This document shows, piece by piece, positions 42,678 to 53,390 of a DNA stretch of 64,000 nt. This DNA is from Chelonoidis abingdonii (Eukaryota; Chordata; Testudines; Testudinidae), in NCBI RefSeq assembly GCF_003597395.2, contig NC_133770.1:219317-283316 (forward strand), in the 5' to 3' direction. Below the pieces are notes generated by a model. The model ran no database searches and was not told where the DNA came from. It saw nothing but the letters and a program-made list of their open reading frames with translations. The position numbers were made by a program, and so were the translations under genes. How positions within the stretch are numbered: position 1 is the first letter of the stretch; each line of letters begins with the position of its first letter.

Positions 42678-43410
42678 TTGAATGGAATTCTTTTTCGATT
42701 GACTGTTTCTCTTCAGCTCCCGCTGTACTTATCAGCTTCCATTCTCTCTTCCTTCCTAGGATATAAGGAATCGCCATTAACTGATCCTCCACAAGGGATG
42801 TCTCTGTTTGAACCACGTGCTCCTTCACACCAGTCGGCTTTCCCCCAGCCCTTAGTTTAAAAACTCCTCTTGACCTTTTTTGATTTTACATGCCAGCAAT
42901 CTGGTTCCATTTTAGTTTAGGTGGAGCCCATCCTTCCTGTATAGGTTCCTCCTTTCCCAAAAGATTCCTCAGTTCCTAATAAATCTAGCCCCCTCCTCCT
43001 TACACTATTGTGTCATCCATGCACTGAGACCCTACAGTTCTACCTGTCTAACTGGCCCTGTGCATGGAACTTGAAGCATTTCAGATAATGCTACGATGGA
43101 GGTCCTGCACTTCAAGCGCTTACCTAGCAGCCTAAATTTGGCCTCCAAGGCCTCTCTCCTAGCTTTCTGTATGTCACTGGTAACTATAAGTACCACGACC
43201 ACCAGCTCCTCCCCGGCACTGCACATAAGCCTGTCCAGATGTCTCGAGAGATCTGCAGTCTTAGCCCCTGACAGGCAATTCACCACGCGGGTCTCCCAGT
43301 CCTAACGAACCCAGCTATCGATATTTCTAATGATCGATTCAGCTGCTACTATTACCTGTCTCTTCCTAATAACTAGGATTCCCTCCTCCAGAGAAATAGC
43401 CTCAGTGCGA
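42678..43410 (-). pseudogene. CR1 ORF1 esterase (SGNH-like) domain remnant
   Basis: Minus-strand frame 43286-43032 reads LSRHLDRLMCSAGEELVVVV, LIVTSDIQKARREALEAKFR and LLGKRLKCRTSIVALSEMLQ. It corresponds to the esterase domain known from CR1 ORF1, whose family patterns are GDS, then VVHVGTND. Here GDSIIR has become AESIIR (upstream, other frame) and GTND has become VTSD, so the catalytic signature is lost. Downstream words NLYRKDGLHLN follow. ORF1 proteins bind RNA and assist retrotransposition. Confidence 0.82.
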
Positions 43411-43414
43411 GTTT

Positions 43415-43562
43415 ACTCCTGGGAGAATTTTGCATCAAGAAATCAAAAATTCTGTGCCAAAAAAATAAAAATTCTGCCAGCAATATTTTAAAATTCTGCA
43501 AAATTCTGCATATTTTATTTGTCAAAATAACACAATATAATCATACCAGTTTCAATTATTTT
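43415..43562 (+). repeat. 5' part of the AATTCTGCA-type repeat
   Basis: Same as the start of 15352-16345: GGGAGAATTTTGCATCAAG-like start, CAAAATTCTGCATATTTTAT and CCAGTTTCAATTATTTT. Truncated where a minus-strand CR1 begins. Confidence 0.8.
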
Positions 43563-44731
43563 CATAGAATCATAGAATATCAGAGTTGGAAGGGACCTCA
43601 GGAGGTCATCTAGTCCAATCCCCTGATCAAAGCAGGACCAATCCCCAACTAAATCATCCCAGCCAGGGCTTTGTCAAGCCTGACCTAAAAATCTCTAAGG
43701 AAGGAGATTCCACCACCTCCCTAGGGAACCCATTCCAGTGCTTCACCACCCTCCTAGTGAAAAAGTTTTTCCTAATATTCAACCTAAACCTCTGCCACTG
43801 CAACTTGACCCCATTACTCCTTGTTCTGTCATCTAGTACCACTGAGAACAGTCTAGATCCATCCTCTTTGGAACCACTTTTCAGGTAGTTGAAAGCAGCT
43901 ATCAAAATCCCCCCTTCTTCTCTTCTGCAGACTAAACAATCCCAGTTCCCTCAGCCTCTCCTCCTAAGTCATGTGCTCCAGCCCCCTAATCATTTCTGTT
44001 GCCCTCCGCTGGACTCTTTCCAATTTTTCCCATCCTTCTTGCAGCATGGGGCCCAAAACTGGACACAGTGCTCCAAATGAGGCCTCACCAATGTCGAATA
44101 GAGGGGAATGGTCATGTCCCTCGATCTGCTGGTAATGCCCCTACTTATACAGCCCAAAATGCTGTTAGCCTTCTTGGCAACAAGGGCACACTGTTGACTC
44201 ATATCCAGCTTCTCGTCCACTGTAACCCCTAGGTCCTTTTCTGCAGAACTGCTGTCTAGCCACTTGGTCCCTAGTCTGTAGCAGTGAATGGGATTCTTCC
44301 GTCCTTAGTGCAGGACTCTGCACTTGTTCTTGTTGAACCTCATCAAGTTTCTTTTGGCCCAATTCTCTAATTTGTCTAGGTCCCTCTGTATCCTGTCCCT
44401 ACCCTCCAGCGTATCTACCACTTCTCCCAGTTTAGTGTCATCTGCAGACTTGCTGAGGGTGCAGTCCACGCCATCCTCCAGATCATTAATGAAGATATTG
44501 AACAAAACCGGCCCCAGGACCGATCCTTGGGACCGGCTGCCAACTAGACATGGAGCCACTGATCACTACCCTTTGAGCCTGACGATCTAGCCAGCTTTCT
44601 ATCCACCATATAGTCCATTCATCCAGCCCATACTTCTTTAACTTCCCAGCAAGAATACTGTGGGAGACTGTATCAAAAGCTTTGCTAAAGTCTAGGAATA
44701 ACACTGCTTTCCCCTCATCCACAGACTCATT
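43563..44731 (-). mobile_element. CR1 LINE, 3' half (RT C-terminus and 3' UTR)
   Basis: The plus strand opens with the reversed tail ATAGAATCATAGAATATCAG. Minus-strand frames give [20 protein letters not shown] (44722-44486), [18 protein letters not shown] (44559-44305; FADD has become SADD) and MDEKLDMSQQCALVAKKANS (44220-43990), and DDRTRSNGVKLQWQRF in the 3' region. It is the best preserved CR1 3' half here and a useful local reference for judging indels in other copies. Confidence 0.92.
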
Positions 44732-44734
44732 TGT

Positions 44735-45035
44735 ATGCAGAGGTGTATGCAGTTCTGGTCACCCCATCTCTGAAAATATTCAGCAGAGCTAGGGCATTCA
44801 GAAAAGAGTCAAAATAGGATTAGAAGTTGGAGAGACTTCTGTTTGAGGAGGGATTGAAAAGATTGGGATCATTTAAATTAGAAAGGAGATGAATAAGAGA
44901 GGGGTAGAGGAATACAAGATAATGAAAGGGATAAAGAAGGAAAATCAAGCATTTCTATTTACTCTCTCATAACAGAGGAACAAGGGGATAGCCAACGAAA
45001 TTAAAAAGGCAGCCCACTCAGAAGTGATAAAAGGA
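44735..45035 (+). mobile_element. old CR1-like fragment
   Basis: Words matching CR1 RT C-terminus and 3' region: GTATGCAGTTCTGGTCACCC, GGATTGAAAAGATTGGGATC, and CAAGATAATGAAAGGGAT. Confidence 0.65.
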
Positions 45036-45661
45036 CTTTAAAAAAACACTGCACGATTAGCCACCTGCTCTCCAAACTCCTCTACAATCACATCATCATC
45101 CTGCAGTCAGTACAAAGTGCTGGTGTTAATATCACCTGCCTTGTCCTTTGTTTTGACTGCATCGTGCTCTTTTTCAATCCCTCCACCAGCTTCTCCTTTC
45201 TCCACCACTTCAGAATAGAAAAAACATGCTTATCTCCCAGATCTACTCACTGCTCTCTAGGTCTAGTTTTGCTCACTGTGAGCTTCAGATCTGGGAAATG
45301 TATTCCGCTTTGCTTTTCTACTGTATTATCAAACTGTATCATTAGCTGCGATGTAATGTGTGCACAGAAACATTTCTTCCTTCTAACAGAGAAAAGGACG
45401 CCACTGAACTACAAATTCCCTGCTTATCCCTCAGGTGCTTCCCTGACTCTCAACCTAGCAGAGGTATCACCTTCCTTACAGAAGCTGCAACCAGGCATGT
45501 CTACACAACAGTAATGAGGTCTGAGATTGTTGCATATGTAGCCACTCCCATATTAGCTTTAATCTAGCTTGCACAGGTACCAAAAACAGTGAAGCATGTC
45601 TAGCCACCAAGTACATAACCAAAAAGCATGGTCTAGCCACCAAGTACATAACCTGACTACA
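45036..45661. other. unassigned, with a 23 bp direct repeat
   Basis: TCTAGCCACCAAGTACATAA occurs twice (45599 and 45633). C/T-rich sequence before it resembles LINE-derived DNA but is not assignable. Confidence 0.4.
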
Positions 45662-45841
45662 CAGAATATCAGGGTTGGAAGGGACCTCAGGAGGTATCTA
45701 GTCCAACCCCCTGCTCAAAGCAGGACCAATCCCCAGACAGATTTTTTTTTACCCCAGTTCCCTAAATGGCCCCCTCAAGGATTGAACTCACAACCCTGGA
45801 TTTAGCAGGCCAATACTCAAACCACTGAGCTATCCCTCCCC
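45662..45841 (-). mobile_element. tRNA-derived SINE with CR1-like tail
   Basis: Minus strand: GGGATAGCTCAGTGGTTTGA, GGTTGTGAGTTCAATCC, a T-rich linker, then the CR1 tail GGTTGGACTAGATACCTC and CCAACCCTGATATTCTG. Same family as 1393-1553. Confidence 0.87.
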
Positions 45842-46067
45842 ACGACATAATTGGGCAGCTAGCCCATGCTGCCACAGCTTTACTACTATTTGTATCTGAG
45901 CTAGCTAACATTGATCCTCACTTTTGCCATGGATAGGTGTCAAGACCCTCACTCATTGAAGCAGAAGCTCCTGAGATGGGAATGTACTGCAACACTAATT
46001 TCTTACAGATAAAGCCAAGCGGCACAATTCACAACTCACTTCTCCCTCACTGGCAGGGTCTGAGCAC

Positions 46068-46290
46068 TTGAGGTATGTCCACACTGCAATTAAACACCCA
46101 CAGCTGGCCTGTGTCAGCTGACTCGGGCTCTGGGATTGTTTAATTGCAGTGAAGATGTTTGGGCTGACGGGGAGGATCCCAGAGCTCGGGGTCCAGACTG
46201 AGCCTGAACATCTACACTACAGTGAAATGGCCCAAGTCAGCTGACAAGCGAGCCTTAGGTGTTTAACTGCACCACAAACATACCCAGAGC
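46068..46290. repeat. small DNA transposon-like repeat
   Basis: GGTATGTCCACACTGCAATT at the left and TTAACTGCACCACAAACATACC-like sequence at the right form an imperfect inverted pair, and the middle has CAGCTGACTCGGGCTC / CCCAAGTCAGCTGAC words. No coding frame. Confidence 0.5.
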
Positions 46291-47174
46291 GTACAAAGTT
46301 CTTAGATTCAGGCAGGTCAAACAAAGAGCTTGGGCTGTCAGCTTCCACACAGAGGCTTCCCATTGAAGTGCTTCTCACAAGTCTGTTCCCATGGAAATAG
46401 AGCACCTTTCCCATTGCCGAGGAGATGCTGTCATTGCTTTCTAAGGCCAGGGAACAATGTCCTGAGAACATTTCAGGGTATTGACGACCTTAGAGTGCCT
46501 AAAGCCTGGAAGGGATTTTACATAACAGATCAAAGCCCCATAACTATACAGGCAGGATACCCTCATCCCCATTCCTGTTCTTCAGATCCAATTTTGGGCA
46601 GTTTACTAAATGTGCCAGATTATTCCCTACAGCTATTTTTGGTATCTAAATTTAGAGAGAGAGATTTAATTTAAAAAACATATCTGAAAATCTTTCCTGC
46701 TACTGTCCTGGTATTGTCTTCCATTCCCTCTGCAACTAACCAAAATTGCAGAAAATTTGGCGTTAGCCTGCATTTTGTGTAGAGCTGGTTGGTTGGCCGG
46801 CCAGGTGTCCCCTACCCTAGGCAGAGCCAGTTAGCAAATCAGTCACTCACTCTCTTGTGCAGTAACAGAGGGAAAATATTTTTTTAAATAGGATGGAAAA
46901 GCCACAAAGAATGGGGCGGGGTGTGTTGCATATTTCCCAACCACAGGTCTTGTTCCTTCATGCTTTTCATGTCACAGCTTATCCCTGAACCATGGGGACC
47001 TCAGGGATGGGAATGGAGCAGGCACATTGGTGCCTGCGGGTCAGTGGCTGTGGTTACTGAGCAATCTTAGTAGGTCACTAGATCACCTATTTCCTGGCCT
47101 GTTTCAGGTACTGAGGCGGGGGTTACTAGTATATCTGGCCAGTCCAGAAGCTCCTGGGGATGCTGTTTATCTGT
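46291..47174. other. unassigned sequence
   Basis: No recognised feature. Confidence 0.35.
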
Positions 47175-48095
47175 AAATGAGGATTTTCAAACTAGAAGGG
47201 ATCATTATGATTATCTAATCAGACATGCTGCATAACACAGGCCAAATATCCTTACCCAGTAGTTTCTGCATCAAGCCCATAAGTTCATTTTAAGATATAG
47301 CATCTCATTTAGAAAGAGATCCAGACTTGATATACAAATTTCAAGTAATGGAGAATCTACCACATCCTCCAGTAAACTGTTCCATAAATTACCATTCCAG
47401 TAAAGAATGCATACCTTATTTCTAATCCAAATTTGTCTAACTTCAGCATCCACCCATTGGAGTTCATTCTGCCTTTTTCTGTTCAATTCAAGGCCATCTA
47501 TTATCAAAATCTCTTCCCTATGGATACTTACAGAATGTGACCAATTCACTGTCAACCTTCTCTTGGATAAACTTAATAGATTGAGTTTCTTTAGTCTCTC
47601 ACTATTAAGATTGGTTTTCCAGACCTTAAATCATCCTTGTTGCTATTTTCTGAACCCTTTCTAATTTTTTAATATCCTTTTTGAAGTGTGGACATTAGAA
47701 CTGGATGCACTATTCAGTAATGGTCTCACTAATGCCATACACAGAGGTATTATTACAAACCTTGCTTATACATCAAAAGATTGTATTTGCCCTCTTAGCG
47801 ACAGCATGACACTGGGAGCTCAAGTTAGTTGATTATCTACCATGACACCTAAATTCTTCTGTTGCTGCACTGCAGGACACAGCACTCCGTCTGGTAAGTG
47901 TGATATTCATTCTTTGTTTCTAAATGTATGATGCTGTAGATTGCTGTATTAAAATGCACGGTGTTCAAATGGCACATTTTGCCAAACAATCCAGACTGAT
48001 CTGTATAACTGACCTATCCCCACCATTATTTGCCACTCCACCACCTGCATATTTTGTTGGCAGTGATTTTATATTTTCTTCCCATCCCAGTTTGG
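47175..48095 (-). mobile_element. old CR1/L3 LINE, 3' region and RT end
   Basis: Minus-strand 3' UTR pattern (TTTTCAAACTAGAAGGGATC at the left edge; GAATGAACTCCAATGGGTGG-like and CAGTGGAGTTTACTGG-like words) and reversed RT C-terminal words near 47640-47860 (CTAATGCCATACACAGAGGT, CCCTCTTAGCGACAGCATGA). Heavily decayed. Confidence 0.7.
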
Positions 48096-48259
48096 AGAAG
48101 AGCATCAGTCCAGAATAGGGAACTGTTTCTTGTATTCCCTATATCCACACCCAGTCTGAAATTAGGTCCAGAGTGTGAATGGCAATGGGGCAAGGTCAAG
48201 AGACAACCTGTAGGAAAGAGAGAGTAGATGGAGATCTCATATTATTGCATCAATAACAG

Positions 48260-48312
48260 GGGACTGGATGTGACAATCCAGGAGGTCCCTTCCAGTCCCG
48301 TGTTCCTATCAG
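48260..48312 (+). mobile_element. CR1 3' tail remnant
   Basis: GGGGACTGGATGTGACAATC, then GAGGTCCCTTCCAGTCC and TTCCTAT fit a CR1 tail. Confidence 0.55.
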
Positions 48313-48345
48313 AGGTGGTATTAGCATGGATGTTGAAGCTACTTT

Positions 48346-48752
48346 ATGTGTGACGAAGTGGGTATTCACCCATGAAAGCTTATGCTCCAATACATTTATT
48401 AATCTAGAACAGGGGTAGGCAACCTATGACACGCGTGCCAAAGACGGCACGCAAGCTGATTGTCAGTGGCACTCACACTGCCCAGATCCTGGCCACCAGT
48501 CTGGGGGGCTCTGCATTTTAATTTTATTTTAAATGAAAATTCTTAAACATTTTTAAAACCTTATTTACTTTACATACAACAATAGTTTAGTTGTATATTA
48601 TAGACTTATTGAAACAGACCTTCTAAAAACATTAAAATGTATTACTGGCACGCAAAACCTTGAATTAGAATGAATAAATGAAGACTCGGCACACCACTCC
48701 TGAAAGGTTGCCAACCTGTGATCTAGAAGGTGCTGCAGGACTCTTTGATACT
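48346..48752 (+). mobile_element. Penelope-derived module, split by a hAT element
   Basis: GACGAAGTGGGTATTCACCC and GAAAGCTTATGCTCCAATAC at 48353-48394 are the hammerhead-bearing module seen at 23660-23703. After the insertion (48410-48720) it continues GGTGCTGCAGGACTCTTTGA at 48729, equivalent to GGTGCCACAGGACTC. The core base C3 is G here, so the ribozyme motif is defective. Confidence 0.82.
48410..48720 (+). mobile_element. 311 bp hAT-type non-autonomous transposon with perfect 8 bp target duplication
   Basis: Flanked by ATCTAGAA at 48402-48409 and 48721-48728. Ends CAGGGGTAGGCAACCTATG and GGTTGCCAACCTGTG are inverted copies. The interior contains CACGCGTGCC and an AT-rich middle with no coding capacity. 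It must depend on a hAT transposase from elsewhere. The insertion cut a Penelope-derived module. Confidence 0.92.
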
Positions 48753-49410
48753 TAGGGCAGTAAATCCTGAACCACCATGTCACACCGCATCCCTGTCATC
48801 TCCTCCCAGAGGTTGGTCTTGAAGATCTCTCAGGTCTCACAGGGCTCTGGAGGTCTGCAGATTAGCAGGATGCACATCTGGGATTTTTGGTGATTTACAC
48901 AGGACCACCTCAAGATGCTCCAGACAAGACTGAAATGATGCTGGTTCTAAAGGAGAAATGCTTCAAAGAACTGGCCAAGATGACTCCACCTTCAACTGAC
49001 AACATATAACCCCCAATCATCAAAATGATGTGAAGCCTCATGGTCGTGTTTGATTTCATAGATTCCAAGCCCAAGAGAGATCAATGTGGTCATCTAGTCT
49101 GACCTCCAGTATAACACAGCCTACCGAAATTCAACGTCAACTCTAGGCTTCACTTTTTAAAAAATGTGAGATTTATACACAAATGAATAAGAGGACCTCT
49201 ATCCATGGCCCTTGACACCTATCCATGGCAAAAGTGAGGATCAATATTGTGATAACAGGATGGATAGACAGGGCAGGGCTAAGTTATGAAAGGCCTTGAA
49301 GGTAACGACAGGAAGTTTGTATCTGATACATTGGAGGAGGAGCTAGCGGAAGGACTAAAAAGAAGGGTGACATAATCAAAGCGACAGGCCAGGAAGATGA
49401 TCTTCGCAGA
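48753..49410. other. unassigned, with a CR1 tail remnant
   Basis: 49057-49130 holds a minus-strand CR1-like tail (TTCATAGATTCCAAGCCC, GGTCATCTAGTCTGACC). 49211-49246 is an inverted match to 45909-45945. Nothing else recognised. Confidence 0.4.
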
Positions 49411-49411
49411 A

Positions 49412-50502
49412 GTATAGGAACTCCTCACTTAATGCTGTAATTCTGTTCCTGAAAAATGCGACTTTATGGAAATGATGTTAAGTGAATCCAATTTCCCCAT
49501 AAGAATTAATGTAAATGGGGAGGTTAGAGTCCAGGGAAAAAATTTTCACCAGACAAAAGACATTATACAAAGTATAAGTTTTAAACAATTTTAAACAAAC
49601 AGTTTAACATTGTACACACCAATGAATGATTGTGAAGCTTGGCTGAGGTGATGAAGTAAGAGGGTGGGATATTTCCCAGGGAATGCCTTGCTGCTAAATG
49701 ATGAACTAGCACTCGGCTGAGCCCTCAAGGGCAATATGCTGTTGTCACACTCTACAAGGCAGCATGGACTGAGGCAGGAGGGAGGTAACAATAGATGAAA
49801 GGTAGTAGCTGCAAACACTTCCCTGCAAAAACTGAACATGATAATGAGGCCACGCTATCCAGCTGGAGCGCACCACTCCCTCCTCCTAACAGCACATGCA
49901 AGGCTGCACAGGTGCTGACTTTCCAAAGTGCTGAGGGTGCAGGCATGTGTGAGAGAGAGACATGCATTGACCCTTTCAGTATGGTGACCACACTTCAAGT
50001 ACATTGCCCTTTTAAGCAGATCAGCCAGTTCAGACAAGAAGCAACAGCTTCCAGGCAGCTTCCTCCATTCTGTCCCCCCAGCCCTGTCCCCCTCCTCCGC
50101 TTTGTGGAGGGGGGTACAGAACAGGAGGGGTGGAAAGAACAGGAGGACATCCCGATATCGGTACCCCCTCCCCACGAGCAGGAAGTTCCCAGGAGCAGCT
50201 CTACAGCACAGGGCAGGGCAGGAGCAGGACAGCAGTGGGGGAAGGGACAGCTGAACAACTGCTGGGCAGCTATGGAACCACATATCTTACAGGGAATTTA
50301 GGGGAGCTGATGGAGGGTCTCACTATCCCAGCTCCAGGTTCTAATCCCCATAAGGAGGGGCTGCTCTTCCAGCGAATCCTGCAAACAGTGGAGAAAGCAG
50401 GCAGCTGCCAAACAACATTATAAGGGAGCATTGCACAACTTTAAATGAGCTTGTTCTATAACAGATCAGCAATGTAACAACATTAAGTGAGGAGTTACTG
50501 AA
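49412..50502. mobile_element. approximately 1.1 kb DNA transposon with terminal inverted repeats
   Basis: Left end GGAACTCCTCACTTAATGC and right end CATTAAGTGAGGAGTTAC are inverted repeats of about 17 bp. The interior includes CAATTTCCCCATAAGAATTA and has no transposase motif. Superfamily not determined because the target duplication is unclear. Confidence 0.72.
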
Positions 50503-51727
50503 TACTAAATAGATTTGTAAGGGGCAAGGTTGACAGTTGTCAAGACCAAAGAGGTCATAGTAGTTAAGTCAAGAAATAACCTTCTTCTGCCACCACTCTG
50601 ACCACATCACCCCATTTCCTGAATCCCTTCATTGGTACTGTCATTGCACACTGTTATTTATACTTAGAACTGCCTCACACTTCTTATCCAACAAGCATCC
50701 TTGATCTCTTCCTTGAAACTCAAGGGACACTTATCCACTACATAAAGTGCTAGTCCTGTGTCCCCGTGTTAAGTTGCTAAATACCAGACATACTTGCCCA
50801 CAGCATACCAGTCAATGAACCCATCTGAGGACATTTTTGAGCAATACACATTGTGAGATGAGAACCTCTAGTAGTCACTATATATGGCATGACTATATTC
50901 TGGCGAGTATAATACAAATACTTGTTAGGATGAGTTACATAGACATGTATGTCTATTTTAGTTATTTACATTTGTCTAAAAGTAATTAACTATGCAGGAT
51001 TACGGCACCTCTACACAACTTAAATACATAAAAAGAGAGCTATCCATAAAAGAGATTTTGAATCCTCCCCATCTCAAAATATGAGCCCTTCCAGAAAACC
51101 GTAGGAAAAGAGTTGAGTCTTACAACATGCCCTTAATGTTATAACTAAGACTCTACTTCCTTTGCAATATTGTGGAAGTTGCAGATCCCACAACATTAGG
51201 CTTCCACCGCTGTTTGGATTTTAATTGGCTTACTTTGCACAGTCTGTAATTTTGCATACATTTTGAGTATTCAATTAGTACTGCACTAACATACAATCCT
51301 CATAAAATTTTAAAGGCTAAAGTGACTGGACTCGATTTCTACAGCAGTTATGTTAAGACTTTTAATCTTCTAAATTTTACATTGTATTGGTCATTTTTTT
51401 TTAATGAATGTAATATAGTTGCAGCAAAATGTCTGGTTATCAAAAAAATTAGAGGCATAACATAATACTTGAATGTTTATATTGTTCCAGAAATTTTTCT
51501 TAAACAAATAGGTCTACTCTGGCTTTTCCAAATTACCACTATTAATAAAGGTACATTATTACTTTTCCGTGATTTTCCATGTCTTGTCTGCAACTCAGCC
51601 GCAATTATTTGAAGATCATCCCACGATTCAAGTACGGTCTTAGTTATAATAGTCTAAGCTTTGCTGGACAGGGTTTGGGAAATTAGCCAGGTCCAGAGTC
51701 AGAGGGCCCCTTAAGAAAAATAACCTG
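50503..51727. other. unassigned AT-rich sequence
   Basis: No recognised repeat or gene. 50580-50720 is C/T-rich and may be an old LINE 3' remnant. Confidence 0.35.
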
Positions 51728-51735
51728 CCTCCAGC

Positions 51736-52283
51736 CAGAGGTGAAAGTAAGCCAGTACGGAGTACTGGCAAAAGCCAATACGCCGTGCCAGACCACACCG
51801 GCTTCCGTGGTGGGGATTTGAAGGGCTTCGGGCTCCCCGTCAGGCCGGAATTTAAAGGGCTCAGAGCTTCTGCGGTTGTGGGGAGCCCAGAGCCCTTTAA
51901 ATCCCCTCCCCCCCCCACAGATCCAGCAGCTGTGCTAGGGATGGGATTTAAAGGGCTTAGAGCTTCTGCGGCTGCGGGGAGCCCAGAGCCCTTTAAATTC
52001 CCCCTTGCAGCTCGGCGCCCAGGCTGGGGTCGGGATTTAAAGTGCTCAGAGCTTCTGCGGCTGCCCCAGCCAGGGTTTAAAGGGCTCGGGGCTCCACAGC
52101 AGCTGGAGCCCGGGGCCTTTTAATTTGCCCCAGAGCCCCCAGCCACCTCTGCAGCTGGGAGCCCTGGGTTGATTTAAAGGCCCTGGGGCTCCCAGTCACA
52201 GCCAGTGCCCCAGGGCCTTTAAATCTTGAGAGGCCACGCCCCCTCAGGACTCTGGCAGTACTGGTAAGTTACTTTCACTCCTG
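51736..52283. mobile_element. 548 bp hAT-type non-autonomous transposon with perfect 8 bp target duplication
   Basis: CCTCCAGC at 51728-51735 and 52284-52291. Ends CAGAGGTGAAAGTAAG and TTACTTTCACTCCTG are inverted. The interior is built of repeated AGAGCCCTTTAAAT / ATTTAAAGGGCT words in both orientations, able to fold into hairpins. No transposase. Confidence 0.92.
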
Positions 52284-52291
52284 CCTCCAGC

Positions 52292-52904
52292 TCTCTTCTG
52301 GTTAAAACATCAGGCTGTTACCTTGAGGTCTCTCACTGAACACTACTATAGCAACTTCACACTGGGAAAGAGGCAGGTCCCAAAAAACTTTTAGAGCTTT
52401 GTCGGTCAAAAACAACACCTTAAATTCCGTCCCAAACTCAGACTCTCGAACACCAACACAACATGCTCTCTGTATGAAACAAATTGGCAGACAAACTCAT
52501 TCAGCAGTAACTTCAGCTGCCAGATGATCTTAAGGTATAAACCAATGTAGAGCACACTGCAACTGTCTAATATTGAGGTGACAATGATGTCTCATAATTG
52601 GAAAGCAAATGTTGCACCCTCCTTGCCAAGCGCAGATGGGAAAAAGCAATTTGGCTACAGCTGCTACTGGGGCATCCAGTGGCTGCCTAAGACCTAACAC
52701 AGTCCCTAAATGGCAAACAAGAGTGATAAATAGCAGGTGCACTCCTTCGACCAAGCAGGTTGATCACTACCATTCTTTCCAGTTGCTTCCCCCAACCTTC
52801 CAGCATTACCTTGTTCTTATCCGAGTCGAGCCTCTGCCAGTCAGCTTTCATCCATGCCACAATCTTTGCCAGATATTGAGCAAGAGTCCTTCATGAGGAG
52901 TCTA
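52292..52904. other. unassigned sequence
   Basis: No recognised feature. The source segment for the corrupted duplicate at 56976-61085 begins near here (about 52.8 kb). Confidence 0.35.
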
Positions 52905-53390
52905 TAAGTTAAGACTGTATGCCTTTCTAAAAGGCACGCTCTTGGGCTGGATGCAGGAATTCACTAGGTGTAATTCTCTGACCTGTCTTATGCAGTAGGT
53001 CGGACTAGATGATAATAATGGTCCCTTCTGGCTTTAAAAATCCATGAAGTGGTTCAGCTACACCAACTGGACTGGAAAAGATGAGGTATTAAGTTTTCAG
53101 TCATCAAGATCCAGTAACTGGAAGAGGAAGTTAGACAAATTCAAAATAGAAATAAGGAACAAATTTTTACCAGTGAGGGTAATTAACCATCAGAACAACT
53201 TACCTGGGCCACAGTGTATTCTCCATCACTTGGAATCTATAAAGCAAGACTGGGTGTCTTTCACTCAACACCACATTCCAGCTCAACCAGAAGTGATGAA
53301 CTTGATGCAGGAATCACTAGGAGAGATTCTCTGGCCAGTGTTGCGCAGACAGCCAAATTGGCTGATCATAATGATATAATCATAAGCTAT
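52905..53390 (+). mobile_element. two adjacent CR1/L3-like 3' fragments
   Basis: 52960-53045 has the tail ATGCAGTAGGTCGGACTAG, GGTCCCTTCTGGC. 53050-53390 has the 3' UTR pattern AAATAGAAATAAGGAACAAA, TTTACCAGTGAGGGTAATTA. Confidence 0.62.

Noticed and set aside
42073..42700. Host promoter with TATA box at 42404
   Set aside because: Located in an LTR-like insertion flanked by ATGTAA inside CR1; no downstream host exon seen.
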